The notes: generated from the sequence alone by a model not told the origin. Counted from the first letter of the stretch, positions 16,462 to 25,397 are shown. The stretch: 64,000 nt of DNA from Acidimicrobiaceae bacterium (GCA_947450115.1 CANFUE010000007.1:1-64000), one strand, 5' to 3'. Program-made: numbers and translations.

Positions 16462-17528
16462 CCACTTCCCCACTTTCGTTGTACGACGCCACCAAAGACG
16501 ACATCGCAGCGCTGTTTCCCAATGAACCTAAATATCGAGTAGGTCAAATTTGGCAAGCGTTGTATGAAAAGTTGAAGCCGGTTGATGCCATCTCCAACAT
16601 TTCGGCCAGCATGCGCCAACAGTTAGCAGAGGCATTCCCGGTTTCGCTGCAATTACAAACTGAACAAGTCAATGCCGATGGCGACACGGTGAAATTTCTC
16701 TTTCAACTGCGCAATGGCGGCCACCCCATTGAAACCGTTCTCATGCTCTATGCCGATCGCGCAACGGTGTGTGTCAGCACCCAAGCAGGTTGTGCAATGG
16801 GCTGCGGTTTTTGTGCCACAGGCCAAGCTGGCTTTACACGCCACCTCACCTCTGGTGAGATTGTCGAACAAGCAGTACGAGCAGCACAACGCGCTGCACA
16901 CCTTGAACGCCGACTCAGCAACGTGGTGTTCATGGGCATGGGCGAACCATTGGCCAATGAAGGCCCCGTGCGCGCAGCTGTTGAAAAAATACATGGCGAC
17001 ATTGGCATTTCTGCACGCCACCTCACCGTCAGCACGGTCGGAATTGTTCCTGGCATCAAGACCCTCAGCAAATGGCCACTTCCCGTCAACTTGGCTGTGT
17101 CGCTCCATGCAGGGCGCAATGAACTACGCGATGAACTTGTTCCTATTAACAAGCGCTACCCACTAGAGATGCTCATGAAAGCATGCGAAGACTATTTGTA
17201 TGCAAAAAATCGGCGCGTCACTTTTGAATGGGCGCTCATTGCAGGGGTCAACGACACCGATCGCGATGCAGAAGAACTCGCCGAGCTGTGCAAGCAACTC
17301 ACGCCTTCTGCTCACGTCAACCTCATTCCGCTCAACCCCACACCGGGTTATCTCACGCAAGGGTCGTCGGGCAACCACGTACGCCAATTTGCTAGCTGGC
17401 TTGAAGATATGGGCGTGAACGCCACTGTTCGTCGCAACCGCGGAACCGACATCGACGCAGCATGCGGGCAACTAGCCGCAGGACAACACATATCTCCAGT
17501 AGAAATTACTCGTCGCGAAGATATTTAG
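16458..17528 (+). CDS. rlmN: 23S rRNA (adenine2503-C2)/tRNA methyltransferase RlmN
   Basis: This 356-residue radical SAM enzyme methylates C2 of A2503 in 23S rRNA. The cluster motif C-x3-C-x2-C is seen in CAMGCGFCATGQAGF, and VVFMGMGEPLANE plus VSTVGIVPGIKTLSKW are typical of RlmN/Cfr. The catalytic pair of cysteines of RlmN is completed by DIDAACGQLAAG near the C-terminus, where the conserved Cys precedes GQL. It overlaps mshD upstream and the convergent DUF6285 gene downstream (17506-17528). Confidence 0.96.
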   Translation: MTTSPLSLYDATKDDIAALFPNEPKYRVGQIWQALYEKLKPVDAISNISASMRQQLAEAFPVSLQLQTEQVNADGDTVKFLFQLRNGGHPIETVLMLYADRATVCVSTQAGCAMGCGFCATGQAGFTRHLTSGEIVEQAVRAAQRAAHLERRLSNVVFMGMGEPLANEGPVRAAVEKIHGDIGISARHLTVSTVGIVPGIKTLSKWPLPVNLAVSLHAGRNELRDELVPINKRYPLEMLMKACEDYLYAKNRRVTFEWALIAGVNDTDRDAEELAELCKQLTPSAHVNLIPLNPTPGYLTQGSSGNHVRQFASWLEDMGVNATVRRNRGTDIDAACGQLAAGQHISPVEITRREDI

Positions 17529-17853
17529 GGTTCGCTACACGAAGTTTTTGTATCACCGAATTCATCACGAATTCTTCGACTTCAGCTTCTTGCGAAAGAA
17601 GCGCTCCGGTGCGAATTTTCTCAGCCAACTCTGCTTCACTGCTGCACTGAAATGCAGCGAGACCAGCGGCATAGTTTTCATTTTGTTCTTCACCAAGTTC
17701 TAATTCACGTTCCACCATGGCAAGAACATTCATTGCAACGCGTGTGTGGAATTGCAAGCGTCCTTCTACCTGAGGAAAAACGTCGCTCTCTAACCATTCA
17801 CGCACCGACTCAACGAGTTGCTGTGCTGTTGGCGGGTCATGCAGTTCAGACAC
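17506..17853 (-). CDS. DUF6285-type protein, partner of the phosphotransferase gene
   Basis: This 115-residue acidic helical protein starts at a GTG and has no signal peptide or membrane segment. The pattern PTAQQLVESVREWLESDVFPQVEGRLQFHTRVAMNVLAMVERELELG matches the DUF6285 family, which is usually encoded beside an aminoglycoside-phosphotransferase-like kinase in acyl-CoA dehydrogenase gene neighbourhoods. Here it overlaps the end of that kinase gene by eight bases, supporting the assignment. The biochemical role of the family is unknown. Confidence 0.75.
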   Translation of the reverse strand: MSELHDPPTAQQLVESVREWLESDVFPQVEGRLQFHTRVAMNVLAMVERELELGEEQNENYAAGLAAFQCSSEAELAEKIRTGALLSQEAEVEEFVMNSVIQKLRVANPKYLRDE

Positions 17854-18832
17854 GTGTGGAGCCTTTCCCTTTTTTCAATTCACGAATGGCAAGTAATGCG
17901 TCGTACTCGTTTTCACATACACGGCGGCCAATTGCGGCAAGTTCATGACTGCGTACAGAACCAGTGAGGTGATACGCCGCTTGCGAAATACACATGAGGC
18001 CCCATTTCACTGTTCCGAGCACTTCCCACCACCGCAGTGTTTCCAGTGAAATGTATTCACCCGATGCTTCGCCGTATGCCTCGAGCAAGTCTTCATAGGC
18101 GCCAATGCCTCCAACGGGACCGGCGCCACCAAAGCGCCACGCACGTACACACAGCCAGCCCAGGTCTTCTGCCGGGTCGCCAATATGTGCAAGTTCCCAA
18201 TCGAGCACAGCACGTAAACCTTCATTGCCGATGATGAGATTTCCCATCCGGAAGTCGCCATGCACCAGACACCTGCGACCAACCGGCGGACGATTTTCCT
18301 CGAGCCACCGAAAAGCGATTTCAAACGCTGGGTGTGACTGACCGCAATCGCGCAGATGTTCCTGATAAAAAGCAATTTGGTCGACATCTTCTAGGCCATC
18401 TACCGCAGAGTTCATGCGATGCAATTTGCCCAGCGCGCTGCCGAACTGCGCAGGCAGCGTCTTTCGCGCAGACGCATATTCATCGTCTCTCAATATTTTT
18501 CGAGCAATGGTCTCGCCTGCAACGGCATTCACAATCATGAACTGAGTACCTACTGGGTTGTCACCAACGAGGTCACGAGAACTAGCCAACACACGAGGCA
18601 CCGGAACCCCCGCTGCGTATGCCGCTTCAAGCACACCCACCTCTACATGCATGTCACGGGGCGACGTAAGACGCTGGCGCTGAATGATGTGCGGCTCTTT
18701 GCCGACGTGAAAGCTCCATGTTTCACGCGATGCGCCACCTGTGAGGCGGCGTAACTGCGATATTCCATCGAGCCCAGTGGCTGCGGTGATAGCCAGCGAC
18801 AGCTCTGCCGGCGTCGAGGGGATACTTTCCAC
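17846..18832 (-). CDS. Phosphotransferase family protein (APH/ACAD10-like kinase)
   Basis: This 328-residue protein has the aminoglycoside phosphotransferase/choline kinase fold. The catalytic loop HGDFRMGNLIIG and the metal motif VLDWELAHIGDPAEDLGW are intact, so it is probably an active kinase. Members close to this type resemble the kinase domain of ACAD10, which acts on 4-hydroxy acyl-CoAs; that function is inferred from family, not shown. GTG start at 18832 is supported by TAAGGT six bases upstream. It is co-transcribed with the DUF6285 gene and divergent from an ABC ATPase gene. Confidence 0.85.
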   Translation of the reverse strand: MESIPSTPAELSLAITAATGLDGISQLRRLTGGASRETWSFHVGKEPHIIQRQRLTSPRDMHVEVGVLEAAYAAGVPVPRVLASSRDLVGDNPVGTQFMIVNAVAGETIARKILRDDEYASARKTLPAQFGSALGKLHRMNSAVDGLEDVDQIAFYQEHLRDCGQSHPAFEIAFRWLEENRPPVGRRCLVHGDFRMGNLIIGNEGLRAVLDWELAHIGDPAEDLGWLCVRAWRFGGAGPVGGIGAYEDLLEAYGEASGEYISLETLRWWEVLGTVKWGLMCISQAAYHLTGSVRSHELAAIGRRVCENEYDALLAIRELKKGKGSTRV

Positions 18833-18838
18833 GGTGCA

Positions 18839-18844
18839 ACCTTA
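18839..18844 (-). promoter_or_regulatory. -10 element (TAAGGT) of the phosphotransferase gene
   Basis: TAAGGT on the minus strand is followed by six bases (TGCACC) and the GTG at 18832, the same leaderless geometry as at 4373-4378. Confidence 0.58.
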
Positions 18845-18862
18845 TTACCCATCTCTAGTGAT

Positions 18863-18868
18863 TACTGT
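18863..18868 (+). promoter_or_regulatory. -10 element (TACTGT) of the ABC ATPase gene
   Basis: TACTGT is separated by six bases (GGCAGC) from the GTG at 18875, supporting that GTG as a leaderless start codon. Confidence 0.58.
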
Positions 18869-18874
18869 GGCAGC

Positions 18875-19684
18875 GTGACTACAGACTCTCGTTTTGTGTT
18901 ATCGCTACGCAACATCACCCTGCAGCGCGACACCAGCACCATCTTGAAAAATGTCTCGTGGGACATTGCCCGGGGTGAACATTGGGTGGTGCTCGGCGCT
19001 AACGGTTCGGGGAAGACCTCACTCATGCTCATTGCCGCCCTTTATCTTCACCCGAGCGCAGGCGAGGTAATAGTGGAAGGGGAACGACTCGGTGAAACAG
19101 GAGTACGCGAGTTGCGCCAACGCATTGCTTATAACTCAGCAGCATTCGCTAGCGAGATCCGGCCTCAACTGCGTGCCTACGAAGTGGTGATGACCGCCAA
19201 AAACGCTGCCCTTGAAACCTGGTGGCATCAATACGATGCGCCCGACAAGGCGAAAGCAATTCACTGTCTCGAGCAACTCGGTGTAGGTCACCTTGCTGAG
19301 CGCGAGATTTCTACCCTGTCTTCTGGTGAACAACAGCGAGTATTTCTGGCTCGTACTCGTATGAACACTCCCTCGCTCGTTTTGCTCGATGAGCCAAGTG
19401 GCCGGCTCGACCTTGGGGGCCGCGAACAACTCGTTCACGCACTCGAAGACTCCATTCAACAATCACCACATGTATCAACTGCGCTCATTACCCATCATGT
19501 TGATGAAATTCCACGAGGGATGACCCACTTGCTTGCTTTAAAGGCAGGAGAAGTAATCGCTAAAGGCCCACTCGAAACAACTCTGACGAGCGCACTTCTC
19601 ACCGAATGTTTTTCTTGGCCACTTGAACTCATCAAACGAGCAAGTGGCAGGTTTAGCGCCCAGAGCGCGTCACAAGCGCCATGA
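18875..19684 (+). CDS. ABC transporter ATP-binding protein without adjacent permease
   Basis: This 269-residue ATPase has Walker A in LGANGSGKTSL, a signature SSGEQQRVFLARTRM, Walker B LVLLDEPSGRLDLGG and the switch His in ITHHVDEIP. It resembles single-domain ATPases of the ModF/YbbL-like kind. No permease or binding protein gene is adjacent, so its partner must be elsewhere or it may have a non-transport role. The GTG start is supported by the leaderless -10 at 18863. Its 3' end overlaps the convergent SRPBCC gene by 32 bases. Confidence 0.87.
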   Translation: MTTDSRFVLSLRNITLQRDTSTILKNVSWDIARGEHWVVLGANGSGKTSLMLIAALYLHPSAGEVIVEGERLGETGVRELRQRIAYNSAAFASEIRPQLRAYEVVMTAKNAALETWWHQYDAPDKAKAIHCLEQLGVGHLAEREISTLSSGEQQRVFLARTRMNTPSLVLLDEPSGRLDLGGREQLVHALEDSIQQSPHVSTALITHHVDEIPRGMTHLLALKAGEVIAKGPLETTLTSALLTECFSWPLELIKRASGRFSAQSASQAP

Positions 19685-20084
19685 GATTTTCTCGTCCACT
19701 TTCAATGTGATCCACTAAGACCTTTTCCAACAAACCACCAGTCCACAAGGTGCCACCGTAGAACAGCTCAACACGCATGGTGATGCCATCGGCCTGTTCC
19801 ACCAGCGCACAGGTCATGCGCCACGGAGCATGCTCGCGACCATCTTTTTCACGCCGCTCGAAAACAATGAGCTGTGGTGAGTCGGTGGTGCGTTCCATAC
19901 GTAAACGTTTCGACCGAGCAAAAGGCCCGAGCTTTGCCCGTAGTTCAACATCCCATGCTCCTGGGCCGGCAATTGTTGCCTTATGCACAAGCGGCATCCA
20001 GCGTTCATATTCACCTAGGTCAGAAACAAAAGGCCGAATGGCGGTGAGCGAAGTCGGGGCAATGAGGGTGGCTTCAGTTTTCAT
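19653..20084 (-). CDS. SRPBCC (START-like) family protein
   Basis: This 143-residue protein fits the SRPBCC hydrophobic-cavity fold: an N-terminal strand (TEATLIAPTSLTAIRPFVSDLGEYERWMPLV), central strands, and a long C-terminal helix GGLLEKVLVDHIESGRENLMALV. Such proteins bind lipids or polyketides. ATG 20084 is chosen, seven bases after the DUF3499 gene stop; the longer ORF to 20159 lies inside that gene. It is the second gene of a DUF3499-SRPBCC pair. Ligand unknown. Confidence 0.78.
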   Translation of the reverse strand: MKTEATLIAPTSLTAIRPFVSDLGEYERWMPLVHKATIAGPGAWDVELRAKLGPFARSKRLRMERTTDSPQLIVFERREKDGREHAPWRMTCALVEQADGITMRVELFYGGTLWTGGLLEKVLVDHIESGRENLMALVTRSGR

Positions 20085-20091
20085 GTGCTCA

Positions 20092-20583
20092 TCACTTTTC
20101 TCGGCGGTCTTTGTTGCCAAAGGCACGATCGAGCAGACCGGGAGTCTTCTTTGGCTCATCGCTATTCAACACCGACACTTCTGATTCTGCAACAAGCTGA
20201 GGTGACCAAGGAATAGCACGTGTCTCTTCCATTAACGGCTCATCTACGAGCGGTATGTCTTTTGCGACCTGATCGGTTTCTTTCGCAAAAAGTTGTGGTT
20301 GAATTTTCGACGCCTTGCGCCGGATGCCACGGGAGGGAGTTTCCTCATTTTTTGATCCGCCAGCAGGAGCCAGAAATAACCGAGGAATTTTTTCTCGCCG
20401 GTCATCGATGTGCCATCCACGAGGCACCACCAATGCATCGGCATGTCGCCGACACAGAATTCCGGTCCCAAAACTTTCATTGGGATCATACGAATTCAGC
20501 CACACGGCAAGTAGTTGCGTATTGAAGCCGTAAGCCACAGCGGCAATCGCTGAGCAGTCGGGGCGTTCGCAAAGACGTGACAC
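20092..20583 (-). CDS. DUF3499 family protein
   Basis: This 163-residue protein begins with a small Cys/His-rich domain: CERPDCSAIAAVAYGFNTQLLAVW and CRRHADALVVPRGWHIDDRR, the pattern of DUF3499, a family restricted to Actinomycetota. The four Cys/His positions look like a zinc site (inference). The C-terminal 100 residues are charged and probably disordered. GTG 20583 is supported by TAGCGT six bases upstream, and a 7-base-arm inverted repeat overlaps that promoter. Function of the family is unknown. Confidence 0.82.
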   Translation of the reverse strand: MSRLCERPDCSAIAAVAYGFNTQLLAVWLNSYDPNESFGTGILCRRHADALVVPRGWHIDDRREKIPRLFLAPAGGSKNEETPSRGIRRKASKIQPQLFAKETDQVAKDIPLVDEPLMEETRAIPWSPQLVAESEVSVLNSDEPKKTPGLLDRAFGNKDRREK

Positions 20584-20589
20584 AGCATC

Positions 20590-20595
20590 ACGCTA
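20590..20595 (-). promoter_or_regulatory. -10 element (TAGCGT) of the DUF3499-SRPBCC pair
   Basis: TAGCGT on the minus strand is followed by six bases (GATGCT) and the GTG at 20583. The hexamer sits inside one arm of the inverted repeat at 20591-20612. Confidence 0.55.
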
Positions 20596-20612
20596 GTACT
20601 ACAGAACTAGCG
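20591..20612. repeat. Inverted repeat over the DUF3499 promoter
   Basis: CGCTAGT and ACTAGCG form an exact 7-base inverted repeat around the 8-base spacer ACTACAGA. It lies between the J-domain gene stop and the DUF3499 start and overlaps the predicted -10, so it could be an operator; as an RNA hairpin it could also end J-domain gene transcription, though no T-run follows. Confidence 0.45.
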
Positions 20613-20645
20613 ATTGAGGCTTTCGCCAAAGCACCAGTATTCCCT

Positions 20646-21221
20646 TTACTCACCAACTATGAGCCGAACACAGGCATTACCCATTCCCTGTCGGTCACGA
20701 TGCAGGTCGGTGTCCATTGGGCATACAGCATCAAATGGAACGAGTTTCTCTACCACAGCCTTGTGTGACAGGTCGCACCTCACCTCGTATACAGCCCCAT
20801 CGACATCGATGTTCACACACGACCCCGTTTGTAAAACATTATCGGGCGCGCCAGGAGGCGGTGGTGAACTAAAGAGCGACAAAAATATAACCACTATCGA
20901 CCCAAAGGCAATGAACAAGAGGACGAATTTCCACGGGAATTTTGCCGGCTCAAAGTTTTGCACCGGCACTGGTTGCGCATCGGATACAGCAAAACCTGTT
21001 GTGATTATTTTGTCGTATGCACGACGTCGCTCACTGCGAGAGAGCACATCCCACGCAGCCGACACAGCGGAAATTTCTTCAGCATCAACACTGCCGCTGT
21101 GCGAGTCGGGATGGAGTGCGCGCATTTTTTTACGATAAGCAGATCGCAAAGTGGCATAGGTGGCATCGCCTTGCACACCAAGAACTTCATAATGATTGAG
21201 AGGTTTCTTCTGGGCAGGCAC
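20646..21221 (-). CDS. Membrane-anchored J-domain protein
   Basis: This 191-residue protein has an N-terminal J domain (HYEVLGVQGDATYATLRSAYRKKMRALHPDSHSG) with the essential HPD at about residues 37-39, which stimulates Hsp70 ATPase. A single membrane segment follows (FVLLFIAFGSIVVIFLSLF, about 95-113), then a proline-rich linker and a small C-terminal domain with three cysteines (SCVNIDVDG, EVRCDLS, AVCPMD) that is probably outside the membrane. It lacks the zinc-finger and C-terminal domains of DnaJ, so it is not the general co-chaperone. Starts at GTG 21221. Confidence 0.85.
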   Translation of the reverse strand: MPAQKKPLNHYEVLGVQGDATYATLRSAYRKKMRALHPDSHSGSVDAEEISAVSAAWDVLSRSERRRAYDKIITTGFAVSDAQPVPVQNFEPAKFPWKFVLLFIAFGSIVVIFLSLFSSPPPPGAPDNVLQTGSCVNIDVDGAVYEVRCDLSHKAVVEKLVPFDAVCPMDTDLHRDRQGMGNACVRLIVGE

Positions 21222-21248
21222 GACGACACACGCTACGTCAGAAAAAAA

Positions 21249-22166
21249 TCAATAGCCCAATTCAGGGTCGATACACCCGACGAGAGGTTCACCTGCGACG
21301 TAGTGACGTACATTTTCAATGATGCGCGCAGAGAGTAACGGCACCGCCATGGCAGGGGTATTGCCAATGTGCGGAGTAATGATGCAATTTGGTAAAGACC
21401 ACAAGGGGTGACCTTCAGGTAATGGCTCTGGGTTGGTTACATCGAGTGCTGCTCCCCCAATGACACCTTCTTGCAATGCCCACACAAGATCATCAGTCAC
21501 GATGTGGCGACCGCGGCCCACGTTCACTACCCAGGCGTGCCTCTCCATGAGCCCGAATTCGTTACGCCCAAGAATTCCAATGGTGTCGGGCGTGAGCGCC
21601 AAGGCCACTACAACAGCATCGGCTCCAACAATTCCATCGACGAGGCTCGCTGGCCCCACCACGGTCTGCACGCCCTCTAATGGCTCAGCAGACAACCGCA
21701 CCACAGTGATATTGCAAGCAAAAGGTTGCAACAGGCGCACAAGCGATGTTGTGATGCCACCGCCTCCCAAAATTGTGATGTTTGCGCCCAATAGATTCTG
21801 CCCCACAGGTGAGGTCCAACTTTTTTGCCGTGCGTAATTTCCGATGTGGCGAAAACCTGCCAACAACAAACCAAGCGCATGTTCTGCAACTGGTTCTGCA
21901 TACACCCCTTTGCCGCAGGTCCATACGCGGTCATGGTTCACCAAATGCATGAACGCTTCACTCCCTGCAAAAGGCAACTGCACCCAGTTAATGTTTGGGT
22001 GTTTTTCTAATTGATCCTCGAGGGCCTCAATGGAATATGCGGCCGACCACACCAACCCTGTCGCCTCAGAAATATCGACTACTTCTCCGCCACCAGCAAG
22101 AACTGCGTCTCGTACCCACTGCGGAGACGTACTTGGTTCAACAGCAATGCGTGAAAATGTCATCAC
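21249..22166 (-). CDS. D-isomer specific 2-hydroxyacid dehydrogenase family protein
   Basis: This 305-residue NAD(P)-dependent dehydrogenase reduces a 2-keto acid or oxidises a D-2-hydroxy acid. The Rossmann turn is ILGGGGITTSLVRLL, and the catalytic residues are Arg in VVNVGRGRHIV, Glu in LDVTNPEPLPEGHPLW and His in ITPHIGNTP. The nucleotide turn reads GGGGI, slightly unlike the common GxGxIG. It begins five bases downstream of the potC-like permease stop, so it may be the last gene of the polyamine transport operon. The substrate cannot be predicted. Confidence 0.87.
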   Translation of the reverse strand: MMTFSRIAVEPSTSPQWVRDAVLAGGGEVVDISEATGLVWSAAYSIEALEDQLEKHPNINWVQLPFAGSEAFMHLVNHDRVWTCGKGVYAEPVAEHALGLLLAGFRHIGNYARQKSWTSPVGQNLLGANITILGGGGITTSLVRLLQPFACNITVVRLSAEPLEGVQTVVGPASLVDGIVGADAVVVALALTPDTIGILGRNEFGLMERHAWVVNVGRGRHIVTDDLVWALQEGVIGGAALDVTNPEPLPEGHPLWSLPNCIITPHIGNTPAMAVPLLSARIIENVRHYVAGEPLVGCIDPELGY

Positions 22167-22171
22167 AAAAA

Positions 22172-22999
22172 TTAGCGGGAAAGAGTTCCGGCATGGCGCC
22201 GTTCTCGACGTCGCCCCAAAATCATGGCACCAGCCATCAAACCAATGCTGGTGAAAAGCAAAATGCTGGCAAGCACATTGATTTGCGGAGAGATCTTGAC
22301 GCGTGATGCACCAAAAATCTGCAGAGGGAAGGTAACTAGTGAACCTGCGTTGAAGAAAGTAATGATGAAGTCGTCAACCGACAGCGCAAATGAGAGCAAA
22401 GCAGCCGCCATGATGCCGGGCAAAATGAGTGGAAAAGTAACTTTCCAAAAGGCCCGAGACGGAGTTGCACCTAGGTCTTGCGCGGCCTGTTCAAGCGTCC
22501 AGTCGAAGCCACGAATGCGTGCACGAACAGTGACTGCAACAAATGAAATTTGAAACATGATGTGAGCAATGATGATGGTGACATAACCAAAACCCACACT
22601 GCGATTAAGGAAGAGCGTTGCCAGTGACGAACCCAACACAATTTCCGGGGCAGTAAGTGGCAATATTAGGAAGAGATTAACGGCCCCACTCGCTTTGAAT
22701 TTATATCTGCTGAGCGACAGCGCAATCAGCGTTCCCAAAATAGTTGACACCACTGTTGCGATGAGCGCAATGCGCAAGCTCACCCACAGAGCACTTGTGA
22801 GTTCCTTTTCCACGAAAGGATGAGCCCAGTTCTTCAGCGTGAAGTTTTGCCACTTGATGTTGTATTTCCCTTTTGGTTCGTTGAACGAAAAGAGAACGAT
22901 GACAAAAATAGGAATGAAGATGTACAGCAACGCCGCACCCGCAGCAACGTTTACTAGGCGCTGGCCAGCCTTTTGCCTCTTACTAAATGCGGCACTCAT
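22172..22999 (-). CDS. potC: Polyamine-type ABC transporter permease (PotC-like)
   Basis: This 275-residue inner-membrane permease has six hydrophobic segments and the EAA loop EQAAQDLGATPSRAFWKVTFPLILPGIMAA that contacts the ATPase. It matches the PotC/YdcV family of spermidine/putrescine permeases. It overlaps the potB-like gene by four bases. The order potA, potD, potB, potC runs leftward. Substrate within the polyamine family is inferred from the set as a whole. Confidence 0.88.
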   Translation of the reverse strand: MSAAFSKRQKAGQRLVNVAAGAALLYIFIPIFVIVLFSFNEPKGKYNIKWQNFTLKNWAHPFVEKELTSALWVSLRIALIATVVSTILGTLIALSLSRYKFKASGAVNLFLILPLTAPEIVLGSSLATLFLNRSVGFGYVTIIIAHIMFQISFVAVTVRARIRGFDWTLEQAAQDLGATPSRAFWKVTFPLILPGIMAAALLSFALSVDDFIITFFNAGSLVTFPLQIFGASRVKISPQINVLASILLFTSIGLMAGAMILGRRRERRHAGTLSR

Positions 23000-24078
23000 G
23001 CGAGATCTTCTGTTCCCATGAATTTGGTATAGATGAGCACAATGATGGTGATGATGATCATCAAGACAAATGACATTGCCGATGCCACCGGATAATTCAA
23101 TTGCCGCAAGAATTGGTCTTGAATGGAGTTACCAATCATTGTTGTTTGTGGGTTTCCCAGGAATTGGGCGTTCACAAAGTCGCCCGCTGCGGGAATAAAC
23201 ACCAACAAACTGCCTGCAAAGAGGCCGGGTAGCGACAACGGCAATACCACTTTGCGAAATGCTTGCGAAGCCGACGAATAGAGGTCCATTGCAGCATCAA
23301 CCAAGCGAACATCTATTTTTTCGAGGCTCACATAGATGGGCAACACCATGAATGGCAAGAAGTTATAAGTGAGGCCACCAATGACGGCGGCTGGCGTATT
23401 CATGAGTTTTCCATTTTGCATGATATCGAGCGACTCAAAGACGCCAGAGATATGCAACTTGTTGATGAGAGATACCACTGGACCCTCGTCGGCGAGAATA
23501 TTGTTCCAAGCCAAAGTACGAATGAGATACGACGTAAAGAAAGGGATCACTACAAGGCCGAGGAGAATATTGCGATATTTCCCACCACGAAATGCAATGA
23601 AGTACGCAAGCGGATACCCGATAACGATGGTCAGCATGGTTGCGATGCCGGCATAGCTGAAACTGCGAATGAATTGCGGTCTGAATTTTGTTAGCGCGAT
23701 GCGATAGTTCTCAAAGTTCCAGGTGAAATCGGGAAAGAAGTCGAAACGACCTGCTTTACTCGATAACGACATCACCACCATTGCCCAGAGCGGCGCCAGG
23801 AAAAACAAGCAGAGCCAGATCATGCCTGGTTTCAACAGCCCGTACGGAGCCAATGATTTTCGTGCCTCGAGGCCACCTGCAAATGCGGTGTAGATGAGCC
23901 CCACCACCATGGCAAGCATGGCAATTGCCACGAGCATCGCGCTGGGGCCTTTCACCCATTGTGCCGCAAGAGCAACTGCACCAACTCCAAGGCCGAGCAT
24001 GACGCCGAGTCCGACGTTTTCAGGACGCGACGATAGAGACTTGCCCCATTTTTTTCCTGCAGAAACTACTGATACCAC
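22996..24078 (-). CDS. potB: Polyamine-type ABC transporter permease (PotB-like)
   Basis: This 360-residue permease is longer than usual PotB (about 280): an N-terminal extension has two extra hydrophobic segments (VGLGVMLGLGVGAVALAAQW and MLVAIAMLAMVVGLIYTAFAGG) before the canonical six-helix permease domain. The EAA loop reads DAAMDLYSSASQAFRKVVLPLSLPGLFAG. It starts at a GTG 13 bases after the potD-like stop and overlaps potC. Confidence 0.87.
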   Translation of the reverse strand: MVSVVSAGKKWGKSLSSRPENVGLGVMLGLGVGAVALAAQWVKGPSAMLVAIAMLAMVVGLIYTAFAGGLEARKSLAPYGLLKPGMIWLCLFFLAPLWAMVVMSLSSKAGRFDFFPDFTWNFENYRIALTKFRPQFIRSFSYAGIATMLTIVIGYPLAYFIAFRGGKYRNILLGLVVIPFFTSYLIRTLAWNNILADEGPVVSLINKLHISGVFESLDIMQNGKLMNTPAAVIGGLTYNFLPFMVLPIYVSLEKIDVRLVDAAMDLYSSASQAFRKVVLPLSLPGLFAGSLLVFIPAAGDFVNAQFLGNPQTTMIGNSIQDQFLRQLNYPVASAMSFVLMIIITIIVLIYTKFMGTEDLA

Positions 24079-24091
24079 TGAGAGCTAGTAA

Positions 24092-25273
24092 TTAAGCGCC
24101 CGTGATGGAAGCAAAAGCTTCGTCGAACTTGGCTTCTTCCTCTTCTGCAAGTGCGCCCCAACTCTGGAGAAGCGCAAACGTGGCAGCGTCGGGGAAAAGT
24201 AGCGGATCTTCGGCAAGCTTGGCATTGTCGCCACCCATTTTTGCCAGCTCGTCTTGCACTCCCTTAACTGGCGAAATGTATTGAACAAATGCTGTTAAGC
24301 GAGCGGCATTCACTGGGTCGTAGAGGAAGTTCATCCACTTAGCTACCGAGTCGCTGTTTTCCGAACCCTTCACCCACACCATGGTGTCGTACCAACTGGT
24401 GCCACCTTCTTCAGGAACAATGAACTTCACATCGGGGTTGTCTTTGGTGAGTTGCAAAACGTCGCCCGACCAAGCCACACATGCTGCAAAGTTTCCTGCG
24501 CTCAAATCATCTACATAATCATTTCCCGTGAAGGAACGAATCTGTCCGTCATTTTTTGCTTTCGTTAATTTGTCGAAAGCTACAGATGCCTGATCGAAAG
24601 TTTTGACATCGGCGATCTTCTTTCCTTCACCCATCAAGATGAGACCAATGGTGTCGCGCATTTCGGTGAGCATGCCAATTTTGCCCTTGAACGCTGGGTC
24701 GAACAAATCGGCAACACTCTTCAACTCGCGCCCAGTAATTTTCGAGTTGTAAGCAATGCCAGCAATGCCCGTTTGATACGGCAAGTTGTATTCATCACCT
24801 GAGTCCCATGATGGTCCGCGGAGGTCATCACGCAAGTTCACGAAATTGGGAATATCTGCCTTTGGCAGCTTCTGTACCCACCCGAGCTGGATGAGCCGTG
24901 CCGCCATCCAAAATGTTGGGGCCAAAATATCGGGAGCAATTTTTTTACCCTTCGACAACTCTGGCTGAATCTTTGCGAAGTATTCGTTGTTGTCGTTAAA
25001 GGCTTCGGTGTATTTCATCGATACACCAGATGCCGCCTGAAACAGACCAACTGTCTTTTCGTCCATATATCCAGGCCAGTTTTCAAAGAACAATGAACTG
25101 CCACCACCGCCAGCGGTGTCGACGGAAGAACTAGAACCGCCACCACATGCAGCCAGTAATGCTGGCAACGACAGAGCACCTGCACCCATGAGACCACCAC
25201 GAATGAGGAAGTCGCGACGATTGAGTCGTGAGGCCTTGACGGACTGTGGAGTTGTCGTACGGCGAGTATTCAT
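24092..25273 (-). CDS. potD: Polyamine-binding lipoprotein (PotD/spermidine-putrescine type)
   Basis: This 393-residue extracellular binding protein has a Tat signal with twin arginines (NRRDFLIRGG, residues 18-27) and a lipobox ending at Cys43 (LLAACGGG), so it is exported folded and lipid-anchored. The mature part resembles PotD-type binding proteins (FFENWPGYMDEKTVGLFQ, YGIAYNS-like AGIAYNSKITG, GGTSWYDTMVWVKGSENSD). ATG 25273 is preferred to 25327 because AAGGAG lies six bases upstream and the twin-arginine motif then falls near the N-terminus. Confidence 0.88.
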   Translation of the reverse strand: MNTRRTTTPQSVKASRLNRRDFLIRGGLMGAGALSLPALLAACGGGSSSSVDTAGGGGSSLFFENWPGYMDEKTVGLFQAASGVSMKYTEAFNDNNEYFAKIQPELSKGKKIAPDILAPTFWMAARLIQLGWVQKLPKADIPNFVNLRDDLRGPSWDSGDEYNLPYQTGIAGIAYNSKITGRELKSVADLFDPAFKGKIGMLTEMRDTIGLILMGEGKKIADVKTFDQASVAFDKLTKAKNDGQIRSFTGNDYVDDLSAGNFAACVAWSGDVLQLTKDNPDVKFIVPEEGGTSWYDTMVWVKGSENSDSVAKWMNFLYDPVNAARLTAFVQYISPVKGVQDELAKMGGDNAKLAEDPLLFPDAATFALLQSWGALAEEEEAKFDEAFASITGA

Positions 25274-25397
25274 GGTGGCTCCTTCATTCATACAGCGAGG
25301 CTGCAGATTCTTTGTGTGGGTTATCACTTCTCTTTGGTGAGAGGGCTATGGACTGAACAGGGAAAACGATAGTGGAAAGAGATCAGAAAATGAGTAT

